Shown here piece by piece: positions 46,309 to 54,329 of a stretch of 64,000 nucleotides of DNA. A program made the position numbers and the translations under genes. Origin of the DNA: Pseudarthrobacter defluvii (lineage in GTDB: Bacteria; Actinomycetota; Actinomycetes; Actinomycetales; Micrococcaceae). The notes below the pieces were generated by a model, which was not told where the DNA came from, searched no databases, and was given only the letters and a program-made list of their open reading frames with translations. Position 1 is the stretch's first letter. Each line of letters begins with the position of its first letter. Where the stretch lies: contig NZ_JAUSYG010000001.1 in assembly GCF_030816725.1 (NCBI RefSeq), positions 2,666,001 through 2,730,000 on the forward strand, written 5' to 3'.

Positions 46309-47224
46309 CAGCGGGGCCGCTGAGTTCCACATGCTCGTGCCCGCCGGGGCCGGCAAAGAACTTCACGCCCACCACTCCCCCGGGAACGTGGACCCGCCAC
46401 GCGTCGGGAGCCTCTGCTCCGGCCCAGTGACGGATGGCGACGGCGGCAGCGCAGGCGCCCGTTCCGCAGGACTGGGTCTCCCCCACTCCGCGTTCATGCA
46501 CCCGCATGGTCACGGAACCGATGCCGTCATGGACCAGCGGCTCCGCGGGAACCACGAACTCAACGTTGGTGCCGTTCGGCGGCACCGGGTCGACTTTGGG
46601 CGCGGTGAAGAGCCGGGTCCCGGACAGTTCCGAAAGTTCAGCCAAGGCCACCACGGTATGCGGATTCCCCATACTCACGGAGAGCGCCGGCCGGGCAACC
46701 TCCAGCCCTTCGGCGGTGACCAGGGAATCCATGGCCTTGGCGCTGGCTTCGCCGGGGAAAATGAACTCCCACGGCCCCATGTCCACCGCGTAACCCCCGC
46801 CGGTGCGGACGACGGTTTTGACGCCGCCGCGGGTGCCGATGGTGAGGGATCCGCCGTCTGGCAGGTCGATCAGGCCCTCAGCCCGCAGGAAGTGGACGAA
46901 CACGCGGACTCCATTGCCGCACATTTCGGACAGCGAGCCGTCGGCGTTGCGGTAGTCCATGAACCATTCCGCGTCGGGGGTATCGGCCAGCAGTTCGCGG
47001 CCCTCGGGCAGGAACCGGGACGGTACGGCCCTGATCAGGCCGTCTGCTCCGATTCCGCGGTGCCGGTCGCAGAGTGCGGCGGACTGGTCGGCGCCGATGG
47101 CGTAGGTGCCCTCCGGATCGGCTACCAGGACAAAGTCGTTGCCGGTGCCGTGCCCCTTGGAAAAGCGGAGCCCGCTCAGTGTGCCCAGGGCGGATCCGGT
47201 GGTTTCTGCGGGGGTAGCATTCAT
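46280..47224 (-). CDS. dapF: Diaminopimelate epimerase
   Basis: Converts LL- to meso-diaminopimelate for peptidoglycan and lysine. The two catalytic cysteines are in [13 protein letters not shown] and [14 protein letters not shown]. The 314-aa length includes a short N-terminal lead. ATG 47224 ([10 protein letters not shown]) is chosen; the longer frame is not conserved. The last 29 bases overlap the convergent methyltransferase gene. Confidence 0.95.
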   Translation of the reverse strand: MNATPAETTGSALGTLSGLRFSKGHGTGNDFVLVADPEGTYAIGADQSAALCDRHRGIGADGLIRAVPSRFLPEGRELLADTPDAEWFMDYRNADGSLSEMCGNGVRVFVHFLRAEGLIDLPDGGSLTIGTRGGVKTVVRTGGGYAVDMGPWEFIFPGEASAKAMDSLVTAEGLEVARPALSVSMGNPHTVVALAELSELSGTRLFTAPKVDPVPPNGTNVEFVVPAEPLVHDGIGSVTMRVHERGVGETQSCGTGACAAAVAIRHWAGAEAPDAWRVHVPGGVVGVKFFAGPGGHEHVELSGPAVIVASGTLS

Positions 47225-47360
47225 GGTCCCAAGCGTAGCGGCGGATCCTCCCCGTGCTAAAAATCTTTGCTGGGATTGCAGCAACCGGCACGTCACCCCA
47301 GTGGGCGGCTCCTGCTGTTTGCGCGGCGTGTCGCGGCTTGTCCCGTCTGCAGGGCGCGTC

Positions 47361-48257
47361 CTACCTGGCCAGGTCTGCTGCCTTGACCACGAGCTCCGGA
47401 TCCTGCCAGTCCAGCCAGGTGATGCGGGGATCGGCGCGGAACCAGGTCAGCTGGCGCCGTGCGAATTGCCGGGTGGCCACAACGGTGTCCTCAGCGGCAG
47501 CCTCGACAGTCGAGGTGCCGTCGAGGACCTGCAGGAACTGTGAATAGCCCAGTGCGTGGGAAGCAGTTTTGCCCTGGCGCAGGCCCCTGTGGTCGAGTCG
47601 CCGCACCTCGTCCAGCAGGCCGGCGTCCACCATCCGGTGCACCCGTGCCGCCAGGCGCGCGCGGAGCGCCTCCCGGTCCACCGCGAGGCCCACCTGGATG
47701 GCCGGCTGGTAGTACTCCCGGCGGGGCATGAAGGCGCTGAAGGGGCGTCCCGTGAGTTCGTGGACCTCCAGCGCACGGATGATCCGCCGCGCGTCCGATA
47801 CCCTGCCCGCGGAGACCGGATCCACGCTCCTCAGCCTGGCCAGCAGCGCCTCGGTGCCGACCTCGCCGTGCTCTGCCTCAAGCCGGGCACGCAGAGCCGG
47901 ATCGGTGCCGGGGAACTCGAGGACGTCCAGGGCGGCCCGGACATACAGCCCCGAACCGCCTGCCAAAATGGCGCGCCTTCCGCGGGCGTGGATCTCCGCG
48001 ATGGCTTCCCGGGCCTGCTGCTGGAAGTCCGAAACGCTGGCCTCCTGGGTCACATCCAGAATGTCCAGGAGGTGGTGCGGGACGCCTTTGCGTTCGGCTG
48101 GCGTGATCTTCGCGGTGCCGATGTCCATGCCGCGGTAAAACTGCATGGCGTCGGCGTTGATGACCTCGCCGTCCAGCTCCAGGGCCAGGCTGACGGCAAG
48201 GTCAGACTTGCCGGAGCCGGTGGGACCGACGACGGCGATGACGGGCGGGGCAGCCAC
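47361..48257 (-). CDS. miaA: tRNA dimethylallyltransferase
   Basis: A 298-aa enzyme adding dimethylallyl to A37 of UNN-reading tRNAs. [17 protein letters not shown] is the P-loop; [18 protein letters not shown] and GGSGLYVRA are further family motifs. The GTG start is three bases after the miaB stop codon, so miaB-miaA are cotranscribed and act in sequence on the same base. The 47225-47360 gap holds nothing recognised. Confidence 0.96.
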   Translation of the reverse strand: MAAPPVIAVVGPTGSGKSDLAVSLALELDGEVINADAMQFYRGMDIGTAKITPAERKGVPHHLLDILDVTQEASVSDFQQQAREAIAEIHARGRRAILAGGSGLYVRAALDVLEFPGTDPALRARLEAEHGEVGTEALLARLRSVDPVSAGRVSDARRIIRALEVHELTGRPFSAFMPRREYYQPAIQVGLAVDREALRARLAARVHRMVDAGLLDEVRRLDHRGLRQGKTASHALGYSQFLQVLDGTSTVEAAAEDTVVATRQFARRQLTWFRADPRITWLDWQDPELVVKAADLAR

Positions 48258-48260
48258 CTG

Positions 48261-49820
48261 TCAGCGGGTGCGCAGGGGCAGCGAGGGCATGCCGAGGGAG
48301 ACGCCCTTCCGGTCCGTCGAGGACCCGGGCGCGGGCGCTCCGCAGGAGTCGGCCTGTGACCTGTTCCAGGCGTCCCCTGCCCGTGAGCGGCGCAGGCTGT
48401 AGTCCTCGAGCGTCGGATCGGACACCAGGTGGAACGCAGCGGCCTCGGTGATGGTTACGGTGACGAGGTCTCCGGGCCTGGGGGCGGGTGCTCCCTCGGG
48501 GACCGAGAAGTGCACCAGCCGCTGGTCCTGGGAGCGGCCGGACAACCGGTGGGTCTCCTCCGACTTCCGCCCGGACTGCGCCGTGACCATGACCTCCAGT
48601 CGTCGTCCAAGCTGCTTCCGGTTTTCCTCCGCCGCGATGCGGTCCTGCAGGGCCGTGAGACGTTCGAAGCGTTCCTGCACCACTGCCTTGGGCAACTGGT
48701 CGGGCAGGTCGGCGGCGGGGGTGCCGGGGCGCTTTGAGTATTGGAAAGTGAAGGCCGTGGCGAAGCTGGACTTTTCCACGACGTCCAGCGTTGCTTGGAA
48801 GTCCTCTTCGGTCTCGCCGGGGAACCCGACGATGATGTCCGTGGAGATGGCGGCGTGCGGGATCCGTTCCCGGACCTTGTCCAGGATGCCCAGGAACTTG
48901 GTGGACCGGTAGGAGCGCTTCATGGCCCGAAGGATGCGGTCCGAGCCGGACTGCAGCGGCATGTGCAGCTGCGGCATCACATTGGGCGTCTCCGCCATGG
49001 CGTCGATGACGTCATCAGTGAAGGCCGCCGGGTGGGGGCTGGTGAAGCGGACACGTTCCAGGCCTTCGATCTCCCCGCAGGCACGCAGGAGCTTGGAGAA
49101 TGCCTGCCGGTCTCCGAACTCAACCCCGTAGGAGTTGACGTTCTGGCCGAGCAGGGTCACTTCGATGGCGCCGTCGTCCACCAGGGCCTGGATCTCAGCG
49201 AGGATGTCCCCGGGCCTGCGGTCTTTTTCCTTGCCGCGGAGGGCCGGCACGATGCAGAAGGTGCAGGTGTTGTTGCAGCCTACGGAGATGGACACCCAGC
49301 CGGAGTACACGGAGTCCCGCTTGGTGGGGAGTGTGGACGGGAAGACGTCCAAGGATTCGAGGATTTCCAGCTGTGCCTCGTTGTTGTGGCGCGCCCGGTC
49401 CAGCAGGGCGGGCAGGGCGCCGACGTTGTGGGTGCCGAAGACTGCATCCACCCACGGCGCCTTTTTGAGGATGGTTTCGCGGTCCTTCTGGGCCAGGCAC
49501 CCGCCTACGGCAATCTGCATGCCGGGGTTGGCTGCCTTGACGGGGGCCAGGATGCCAAGGTTTCCGTAAAGCTTGTTGTCGGCGTTTTCCCTGACCGCGC
49601 ACGTGTTGAACACCACGACGTCGGCTTGCTCGCCCGCTGCCGGAACGTAGCCGGCGTCCTCGAGCATGCCGGCCATCCGCTCCGAATCGTGGACGTTCAT
49701 CTGGCAGCCGAAGGTGCGGACCTGGTAGGTGCGCGGCTGCGGGGCGCCGGTGTGCGGCGCGGCCCCCACTTCGACGGAAGTGGTGGCACCGGATTGGGGG
49801 GAAGGAATGGTCAAACTCAC
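48261..49820 (-). CDS. miaB: tRNA-2-methylthio-N6-dimethylallyladenosine synthase
   Basis: A 519-aa radical SAM methylthiotransferase that finishes ms2i6A37. The N-terminal UPF0004 domain has three cysteines ([22 protein letters not shown]), the radical SAM motif is CNNTCTFC, and a TRAM domain ends the core. About 50 unconserved residues follow the TRAM domain. The GTG start at 49820 is four bases before the recX stop. Confidence 0.96.
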   Translation of the reverse strand: MSLTIPSPQSGATTSVEVGAAPHTGAPQPRTYQVRTFGCQMNVHDSERMAGMLEDAGYVPAAGEQADVVVFNTCAVRENADNKLYGNLGILAPVKAANPGMQIAVGGCLAQKDRETILKKAPWVDAVFGTHNVGALPALLDRARHNNEAQLEILESLDVFPSTLPTKRDSVYSGWVSISVGCNNTCTFCIVPALRGKEKDRRPGDILAEIQALVDDGAIEVTLLGQNVNSYGVEFGDRQAFSKLLRACGEIEGLERVRFTSPHPAAFTDDVIDAMAETPNVMPQLHMPLQSGSDRILRAMKRSYRSTKFLGILDKVRERIPHAAISTDIIVGFPGETEEDFQATLDVVEKSSFATAFTFQYSKRPGTPAADLPDQLPKAVVQERFERLTALQDRIAAEENRKQLGRRLEVMVTAQSGRKSEETHRLSGRSQDQRLVHFSVPEGAPAPRPGDLVTVTITEAAAFHLVSDPTLEDYSLRRSRAGDAWNRSQADSCGAPAPGSSTDRKGVSLGMPSLPLRTR

Positions 49821-49823
49821 CCG

Positions 49824-50441
49824 TTAAGGGTACCGGCTTTGGACCGGACCGCTGTCGGACTCCTGCCGGGAATCGAGGACCTCGTTGACGATCCGGAATG
49901 CCTGGGACGGCTGGTAGCCTTTTCGCGCAAGCATGGAGGCCAGTCGCCGGACCGCCTTGTCCCGTTCCCCCGGCCCGGACACGTCCGTCCCTGGCCGCAG
50001 CTTGCGCTCAACCAAGGCACGGGCCGCGGCTTCCTCGTCGTCGTCGGTCACCTGCTCAAGGGCCGAAGCAGCGGTTTCCTGGTCGATGCCCTTTTCCGCG
50101 AGCTCACGCCTCAGCGCGCCCTTGGCGAGCTTGCGGGACTGGGAGCGGCTCCTGACCCACATGTCAGCGAATTCCGCATCGTTGATCAGGCGCACTTCCT
50201 GGAACTTGTCCAGTACCGCTTCGGCAACGTGTTCCGGGATGTTCCGTTCGGCCAGCTTCCGGGCAAGCTGCAGCCTGCTTTTGGGCGCTGCAGTCAACTG
50301 CCGGTACACGATGGCCTGCGCGACGGAGAAGGGGTCCGGCTCGGCGTCAATGGACTGCGGGTCCTGCGGTACATCAGCGTGGTCCGGCGGCCCTGGCCTT
50401 GGGCCGCCGGACTGGGAGCGCCGTGAGCGTGTTCCAGCCAA
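49824..50441 (-). CDS. recX: Regulatory protein RecX
   Basis: A 205-aa RecA modulator with three-helix repeats: AIVYRQLTAAPKSRLQLARKLAERNIP, FADMWVRSRSQSRKLAKGALRRELAEKGI and a third at the C-terminus. It caps RecA filaments. The only early start in frame is TTG 50441, three bases after the recA stop; a later start would cut little of the conserved region. Operon with recA, hence SOS-induced. Confidence 0.93.
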   Translation of the reverse strand: MAGTRSRRSQSGGPRPGPPDHADVPQDPQSIDAEPDPFSVAQAIVYRQLTAAPKSRLQLARKLAERNIPEHVAEAVLDKFQEVRLINDAEFADMWVRSRSQSRKLAKGALRRELAEKGIDQETAASALEQVTDDDEEAAARALVERKLRPGTDVSGPGERDKAVRRLASMLARKGYQPSQAFRIVNEVLDSRQESDSGPVQSRYP

Positions 50442-50444
50442 GAG

Positions 50445-51500
50445 CTAGAACCCGTCGACGGCTTTCAGCTTCGGCGCGTCCTTGGAGTCGTCTTCAGCGG
50501 CCTTTACCCCGACGCCGAGCTTCTCCTTGATGAGGCGCTCCAGCTCGGCGGCAAGTTCCGGGTTGTCGCGGAGGAACCGGCGGGAGTTCTCCATGCCCTG
50601 GCCCAACTGGTCCCCGTCATAGGTGAACCAGGAGCCGGACTTCTTGATGATGCCGTGCTCCACGCCCATGTCGATGATGCCGCCCTCGCGGGAGATGCCC
50701 TGGCCGTAGATGATGTCGAACTCGGCGACCTTGAACGGCGGGGCCATCTTGTTCTTGACGATCTTGGCCTTGGTCCGGTTGCCGACGGAATCGGCGCCCT
50801 CCTTGAGGGTCTGGATCCGGCGGACGTCGATGCGGACCGACGCGTAGAACTTCAGGGCCTTGCCACCGGTGGTGGTTTCAGGGGAACCGAAGAAGACACC
50901 GATCTTTTCACGGAGCTGGTTGATGAAGATTGCGGTGGTCTTGGTCTGGCTAAGGCGGCCGGTGATCTTACGCAGGGCCTGGCTCATGAGCCGCGCCTGC
51001 AGGCCCACGTGGCTGTCGCCCATGTCGCCTTCGATTTCGGCGCGCGGCACCAGGGCTGCAACGGAGTCGATGACCACGATGTCCAGCGAGCCGGAGCCCA
51101 CCAGCATGTCCATGATCTCCAGGGCCTGCTCGCCGGTGTCCGGCTGGGAGACGAGAAGGGCATCTGTGTCGACGCCCAGTTTGGCGGCGTAGTCCGGGTC
51201 AAGGGCGTGTTCGGCGTCAATGAAGGCGGCGATGCCGCCGGCACGCTGGGCACTTGCCACAGCGTGGAGGGCGACGGTGGTCTTACCCGAGGATTCGGGA
51301 CCGTAGATCTCGATGACGCGGCCGCGCGGTAGCCCGCCAATGCCAAGGGCGACGTCCAGTGCGATGGAGCCGGTGGGGATGACTTCGATCGGGGCACGGA
51401 CTTCGTCGCCCAGGCGCATGACCGAGCCCTTGCCGAACTGCTTGTCAATCTGGGCAAGCGCTGCTTCCAGCGCCTTTGCACGATCCGGGGCTGCCGCCAT
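50445..51500 (-). CDS. recA: Recombinase RecA
   Basis: A 351-aa strand-exchange protein and LexA co-protease. [16 protein letters not shown] is the P-loop, then [15 protein letters not shown], and loop-2 region [25 protein letters not shown] 51500 ([15 protein letters not shown]) has GAGGTG six bases upstream and gives the family length; the frame is open to 51557 but that lead is not typical. No intein is present. A LexA box lies about 140 bases upstream. Confidence 0.97.
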   Translation of the reverse strand: MAAAPDRAKALEAALAQIDKQFGKGSVMRLGDEVRAPIEVIPTGSIALDVALGIGGLPRGRVIEIYGPESSGKTTVALHAVASAQRAGGIAAFIDAEHALDPDYAAKLGVDTDALLVSQPDTGEQALEIMDMLVGSGSLDIVVIDSVAALVPRAEIEGDMGDSHVGLQARLMSQALRKITGRLSQTKTTAIFINQLREKIGVFFGSPETTTGGKALKFYASVRIDVRRIQTLKEGADSVGNRTKAKIVKNKMAPPFKVAEFDIIYGQGISREGGIIDMGVEHGIIKKSGSWFTYDGDQLGQGMENSRRFLRDNPELAAELERLIKEKLGVGVKAAEDDSKDAPKLKAVDGF

Positions 51501-51641
51501 GGTTGACACCTCTAATGCTTTCTCGATGGTGGCCTTCGCGGCCGATGTATTGGTCATCTCTGACGCTAAGGGGACCCACTGACATTCCGGCCGGAGGACG
51601 ACGGCTATGTGGATAAACCCAATGGAAAAAGCATAGCGTTA

Positions 51642-51658
51642 TCCGAACAGGTATTCGA
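51642..51658. promoter_or_regulatory. LexA box upstream of recA
   Basis: TCCGAACAGGTATTCGA on the plus strand keeps CGAAC-N4-TTCGA spacing of the LexA box with two departures from TCGAAC-N4-GTTCGA. It lies in the recA promoter region between recA and DUF3046. Confidence 0.72.
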
Positions 51659-51697
51659 AGAGCCAGGGTCCTGCGGCGTGTCCGGAGGGGTGGCTGT

Positions 51698-51922
51698 CTA
51701 GTCGCGCCGTGGGGCAATATCCCGCCCCAGCCGCCGTTCTGCCGGAACATCCTGTACGTCGCAGACTGCGAGCCAGACCTTCCGGGGTTCCACGCCCGAG
51801 GCGAGGGCCTGGTCGGCGGTGCGCCCGCCCACGCCGGCAAGGACCAGGGTACTGCTCAGCACACGGGAGTACCCCGCGCCGAACTCGTCATCCATGAGAC
51901 GCCAGTACTCGCTGATTCGCAT
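51698..51922 (-). CDS. DUF3046 protein
   Basis: A 74-aa protein, MRISEYWRLMDDEFGAGYS..., with VGGRTADQALASGVEPRKVWLAVCDVQDVP. It matches DUF3046, a short actinobacterial family found beside recA. Function unknown. GAGGAT precedes the ATG. It is upstream of recA in the same direction, separated by the recA promoter. Confidence 0.88.
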   Translation of the reverse strand: MRISEYWRLMDDEFGAGYSRVLSSTLVLAGVGGRTADQALASGVEPRKVWLAVCDVQDVPAERRLGRDIAPRRD

Positions 51923-51950
51923 CGGTAAATCCTCTCATGATTGCGGACCA

Positions 51951-51956
51951 TAGAAT
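51951..51956 (+). promoter_or_regulatory. -10 element of the MarR-type gene (leaderless start)
   Basis: TAGAAT ends seven bases before the ATG at 51964. Transcription would begin at or next to the start codon, and no Shine-Dalgarno sequence is present, so a leaderless mRNA is likely. Confidence 0.5.
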
Positions 51957-51963
51957 TGTTGCC

Positions 51964-52494
51964 ATGAGCACCTCCCCGGATGTCCCGCCCCGGCAAGACG
52001 CAGGCGAAGATGCCGCCGATACCGCGCTGCAGAACGTCGAACACCAGATCAGCCTCTTTTGGCGGCGGGCCAGGGCGATTTCCAATCAGCTTTCGCGCGA
52101 AGTCCACCCCGACATGGAGCCGGCTGCGTACGGGCTGCTGACGGTGATCCGCCGGGAGGGGCCCATCCGGCTTACCGAGCTTGCCATGAACATCGGGGTG
52201 GGCAAGCCATCTGTCAGCCGGCAGATTGCGTTCCTGGAAAGCCTGGGGCTGGTGGCCAAGGAGGCTGATCCCCTGGACCGCAGGGCGCAGTCGATCCGGC
52301 TGACGCCCAAGGGCGAAGAGAAGATGCACCAGGTCCAGGACGCCCGGCGCCAGGTCTTCCAGGAACGGCTGCGCGAGTGGCCCGTGGAGGACCTGCAGGA
52401 GCTCGCCCGGTACATGGCCAAGCTGAACTCCACCTATGAGCGTGACGGGTTCCCCAGGGAAGCCGCCGACGCATCCCCTGCGGCGGAAGACTAG
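51964..52494 (+). CDS. MarR-family transcriptional regulator
   Basis: A 176-aa winged-helix regulator. AAYGLLTVIRREGPIRLTELAMNIGVGKPSVSRQIAFLESLGLV is the DNA-binding domain and EADPLDRRAQSIRLTPKGEE the wing. The ligand and targets are unknown. It is divergent from DUF3046. The ATG at 51964 is chosen by its -10 element. Confidence 0.9.
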   Translation: MSTSPDVPPRQDAGEDAADTALQNVEHQISLFWRRARAISNQLSREVHPDMEPAAYGLLTVIRREGPIRLTELAMNIGVGKPSVSRQIAFLESLGLVAKEADPLDRRAQSIRLTPKGEEKMHQVQDARRQVFQERLREWPVEDLQELARYMAKLNSTYERDGFPREAADASPAAED

Positions 52495-52497
52495 GAC

Positions 52498-52539
52498 ACA
52501 GCAGGAAGCCCCCGGCCATGGCCGGGGGCTTCCTGCTGT
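52498..52539. terminator. 42-bp perfect palindrome, bidirectional terminator
   Basis: Two 21-base arms without mismatch or loop, centred on CA|TG between the convergent MarR-type gene and clgR. The core is AGCCCCCGGCC. Followed by TTCG on the plus strand, so it is an extended terminator. Confidence 0.85.
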
Positions 52540-52571
52540 TCGTCGGACCCGCTGCGGGGTGCCGGCTGCCT

Positions 52572-52931
52572 TTACCGGGCGCCGGAGAAGAGGCCCGTGG
52601 AGAGTTCGTCGTTCAGTTCATTGTTGAGGTCGCGCTCCAGGTCACGGCCGTAACGCTGGGAGAATTCCTGCGGAACGGTGTCCGGAACGGCCACGCCTTC
52701 GGCTACTGCGACGCGGTCGCTGACCTCGCGGAGCATGCTTGACAACGGAACATCCAGCGCCGAGCAAATCGAGGACAGGAGCTCTGACGATGCTTCCTTC
52801 TGGCCGCGCTCCACTTCGCTGAGGTATCCCAGGGAGACGCGGGCGCTGTGCGAAACTTCACGGAGCGTACGCCCCTGACGCTGGCGGACATCGCGCAGGA
52901 CATCACCAATTTCGTGACGTAGTACCACCAT
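52572..52931 (-). CDS. clgR: XRE-family regulator ClgR
   Basis: A 119-aa Cro/CI-type regulator that activates clp protease and chaperone genes in Actinobacteria. The HTH is [56 protein letters not shown] across residues ~11-60. The start is set at ATG 52931 ([12 protein letters not shown]) because AAGGAG lies seven bases upstream; an in-frame ATG at 53024 would give 150 aa. The C-terminal [18 protein letters not shown] may serve as a degradation signal, as for ClgR elsewhere. Confidence 0.88.
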   Translation of the reverse strand: MVVLRHEIGDVLRDVRQRQGRTLREVSHSARVSLGYLSEVERGQKEASSELLSSICSALDVPLSSMLREVSDRVAVAEGVAVPDTVPQEFSQRYGRDLERDLNNELNDELSTGLFSGAR

Positions 52932-53191
52932 CTTGCGCTCCTTCTGTTCGCTCTTAGCCTGTTCGGCGAGGCCCACATCCTTCCAGCGGACAACGCCGTT
53001 CACGGATACGGGCTGCTTTACCATCTGTATCGCCTTGCTCCCTCATTGGTCAGGTCCGCCGCAGGGCGGACCGTCGTGGTCTTTTCATCCTAGGCGCCTC
53101 CGCTCTCCGGAAGCGACACAATGTAATAACTAATCGGTACCGGCTTTTGTTCCCAGAAACTTTACGCCCGGTAACTTCGTCGCCCGCAGCT

Positions 53192-53671
53192 TTAGGCGGC
53201 CAGGGCCTCCAGGAGCCTTTCCAGGGCGGCGGCGCACGCAGCGGCGCGGATGTCGGGCCTGCTGCCGGTAAAGGAATACTCGAAGGCTGAGGTTCCGGCA
53301 GCCGTGGAAATCCCGATGTAAACCCGGCCCACGGGCTTGCCGTCGTGGGCATCAGGACCCGCCACCCCGGTGGTGGAAAGTCCGACGTCGGCACCAAGTT
53401 CAGTGCGCGCGCCGGCTGCCATGGCACAGGCTACGTCCGGGTCGACCGACCCGACGCGCGCCAGCAGGTCGGCGGGCACGTGCAGCACCGTTTCCTTCAC
53501 GGAGTTCTGGTACGCCACCACCCCGCCCTGCAGCATGCCGGAGGCTCCGGGCGTGTCGGCAAGAACCGCTGACACGATGCCCGCCGTCAGCGACTCAGCG
53601 GTGGCGACGGTGCGCTTGGTCTCGATCGCCTGGCGGACGGCCTGCCCGGCCAAAAGGTGGAGGTTGCTCAT
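53192..53671 (-). CDS. cinA: CinA C-terminal domain protein (nicotinamide-nucleotide amidase)
   Basis: A 159-aa protein equal to the CinA C-terminal (PncC) domain alone: TVATAESLTAGIVSAVLADTPGASGMLQGGVVAYQNSVKETVL and GLSTTGVAGPDAHDGKPVGRVYIG. It deamidates NMN to recycle NAD. The N-terminal COG1058 domain is absent, as usual here. It overlaps pgsA by four bases (ATGA) downstream of it. Confidence 0.93.
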   Translation of the reverse strand: MSNLHLLAGQAVRQAIETKRTVATAESLTAGIVSAVLADTPGASGMLQGGVVAYQNSVKETVLHVPADLLARVGSVDPDVACAMAAGARTELGADVGLSTTGVAGPDAHDGKPVGRVYIGISTAAGTSAFEYSFTGSRPDIRAAACAAALERLLEALAA

Positions 53672-54312
53672 GCCTGTTCCTGCCCCTTCGCGGTTCCGGC
53701 CTGCCGCTTGCCCCTGGCACGAAGGCGCAGGGCCTCAACGACGTACTCGACTCCGGTCCACAGCGTGATCCCCACGGCGGCCATCATGACCGCGAACGCA
53801 ACCCAGGACATCCATGGGGCGAACGCCGCGAACGGCAGGAGGTACAGGAAGATCGCCGCGGTCTGCACAACGGTCTTGAGCTTGCCGCCGCGGGAGGCGG
53901 GGATGACGCCGTACCGGATCACGAAGAAGCGCAGGGCAGTGATGCCCCATTCCCGCACCAGAATCACGAGGGTCGCCCACCACGGCAGCTCACCCAGCAG
54001 GGACAGCATGACCAGCGCTGAGCCGATCAGGAGCTTGTCGGCGATGGGGTCGGCGATCTTGCCGAAGTCGGTGACAAGGTTCCGGCTCCTGGCGATATCG
54101 CCGTCGAGCTTGTCCGTGTAGATGGCGACGGCGAACGCGGCCACGGCGGCCCAGCGCCAAGGCCCGGACTCGCTGTGCAGCCCGGGGGCGTCTGCCACGA
54201 GGAACCACACGAAAAACGGGACCAGTGCGATACGGATCATGGTCAGGACATTGGGCAGGTTCCAGACCCCGGCACGGCCATGGCCGGCTGCGGTTGCATC
54301 GGTGCTAGTCAC
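53668..54312 (-). CDS. pgsA: CDP-diacylglycerol-glycerol-3-phosphate 3-phosphatidyltransferase
   Basis: A 214-aa integral membrane enzyme making phosphatidylglycerol phosphate. The CDP-alcohol phosphatidyltransferase motif DKLDGDIARSRNLVTDFG followed by KIADPIADK is intact. Roughly five or six membrane helices. It lies 17 bases after ftsK's stop and before cinA in the same direction. Confidence 0.94.
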   Translation of the reverse strand: MTSTDATAAGHGRAGVWNLPNVLTMIRIALVPFFVWFLVADAPGLHSESGPWRWAAVAAFAVAIYTDKLDGDIARSRNLVTDFGKIADPIADKLLIGSALVMLSLLGELPWWATLVILVREWGITALRFFVIRYGVIPASRGGKLKTVVQTAAIFLYLLPFAAFAPWMSWVAFAVMMAAVGITLWTGVEYVVEALRLRARGKRQAGTAKGQEQA

Positions 54313-54329
54313 GTTTCTAGGCTACCGGG

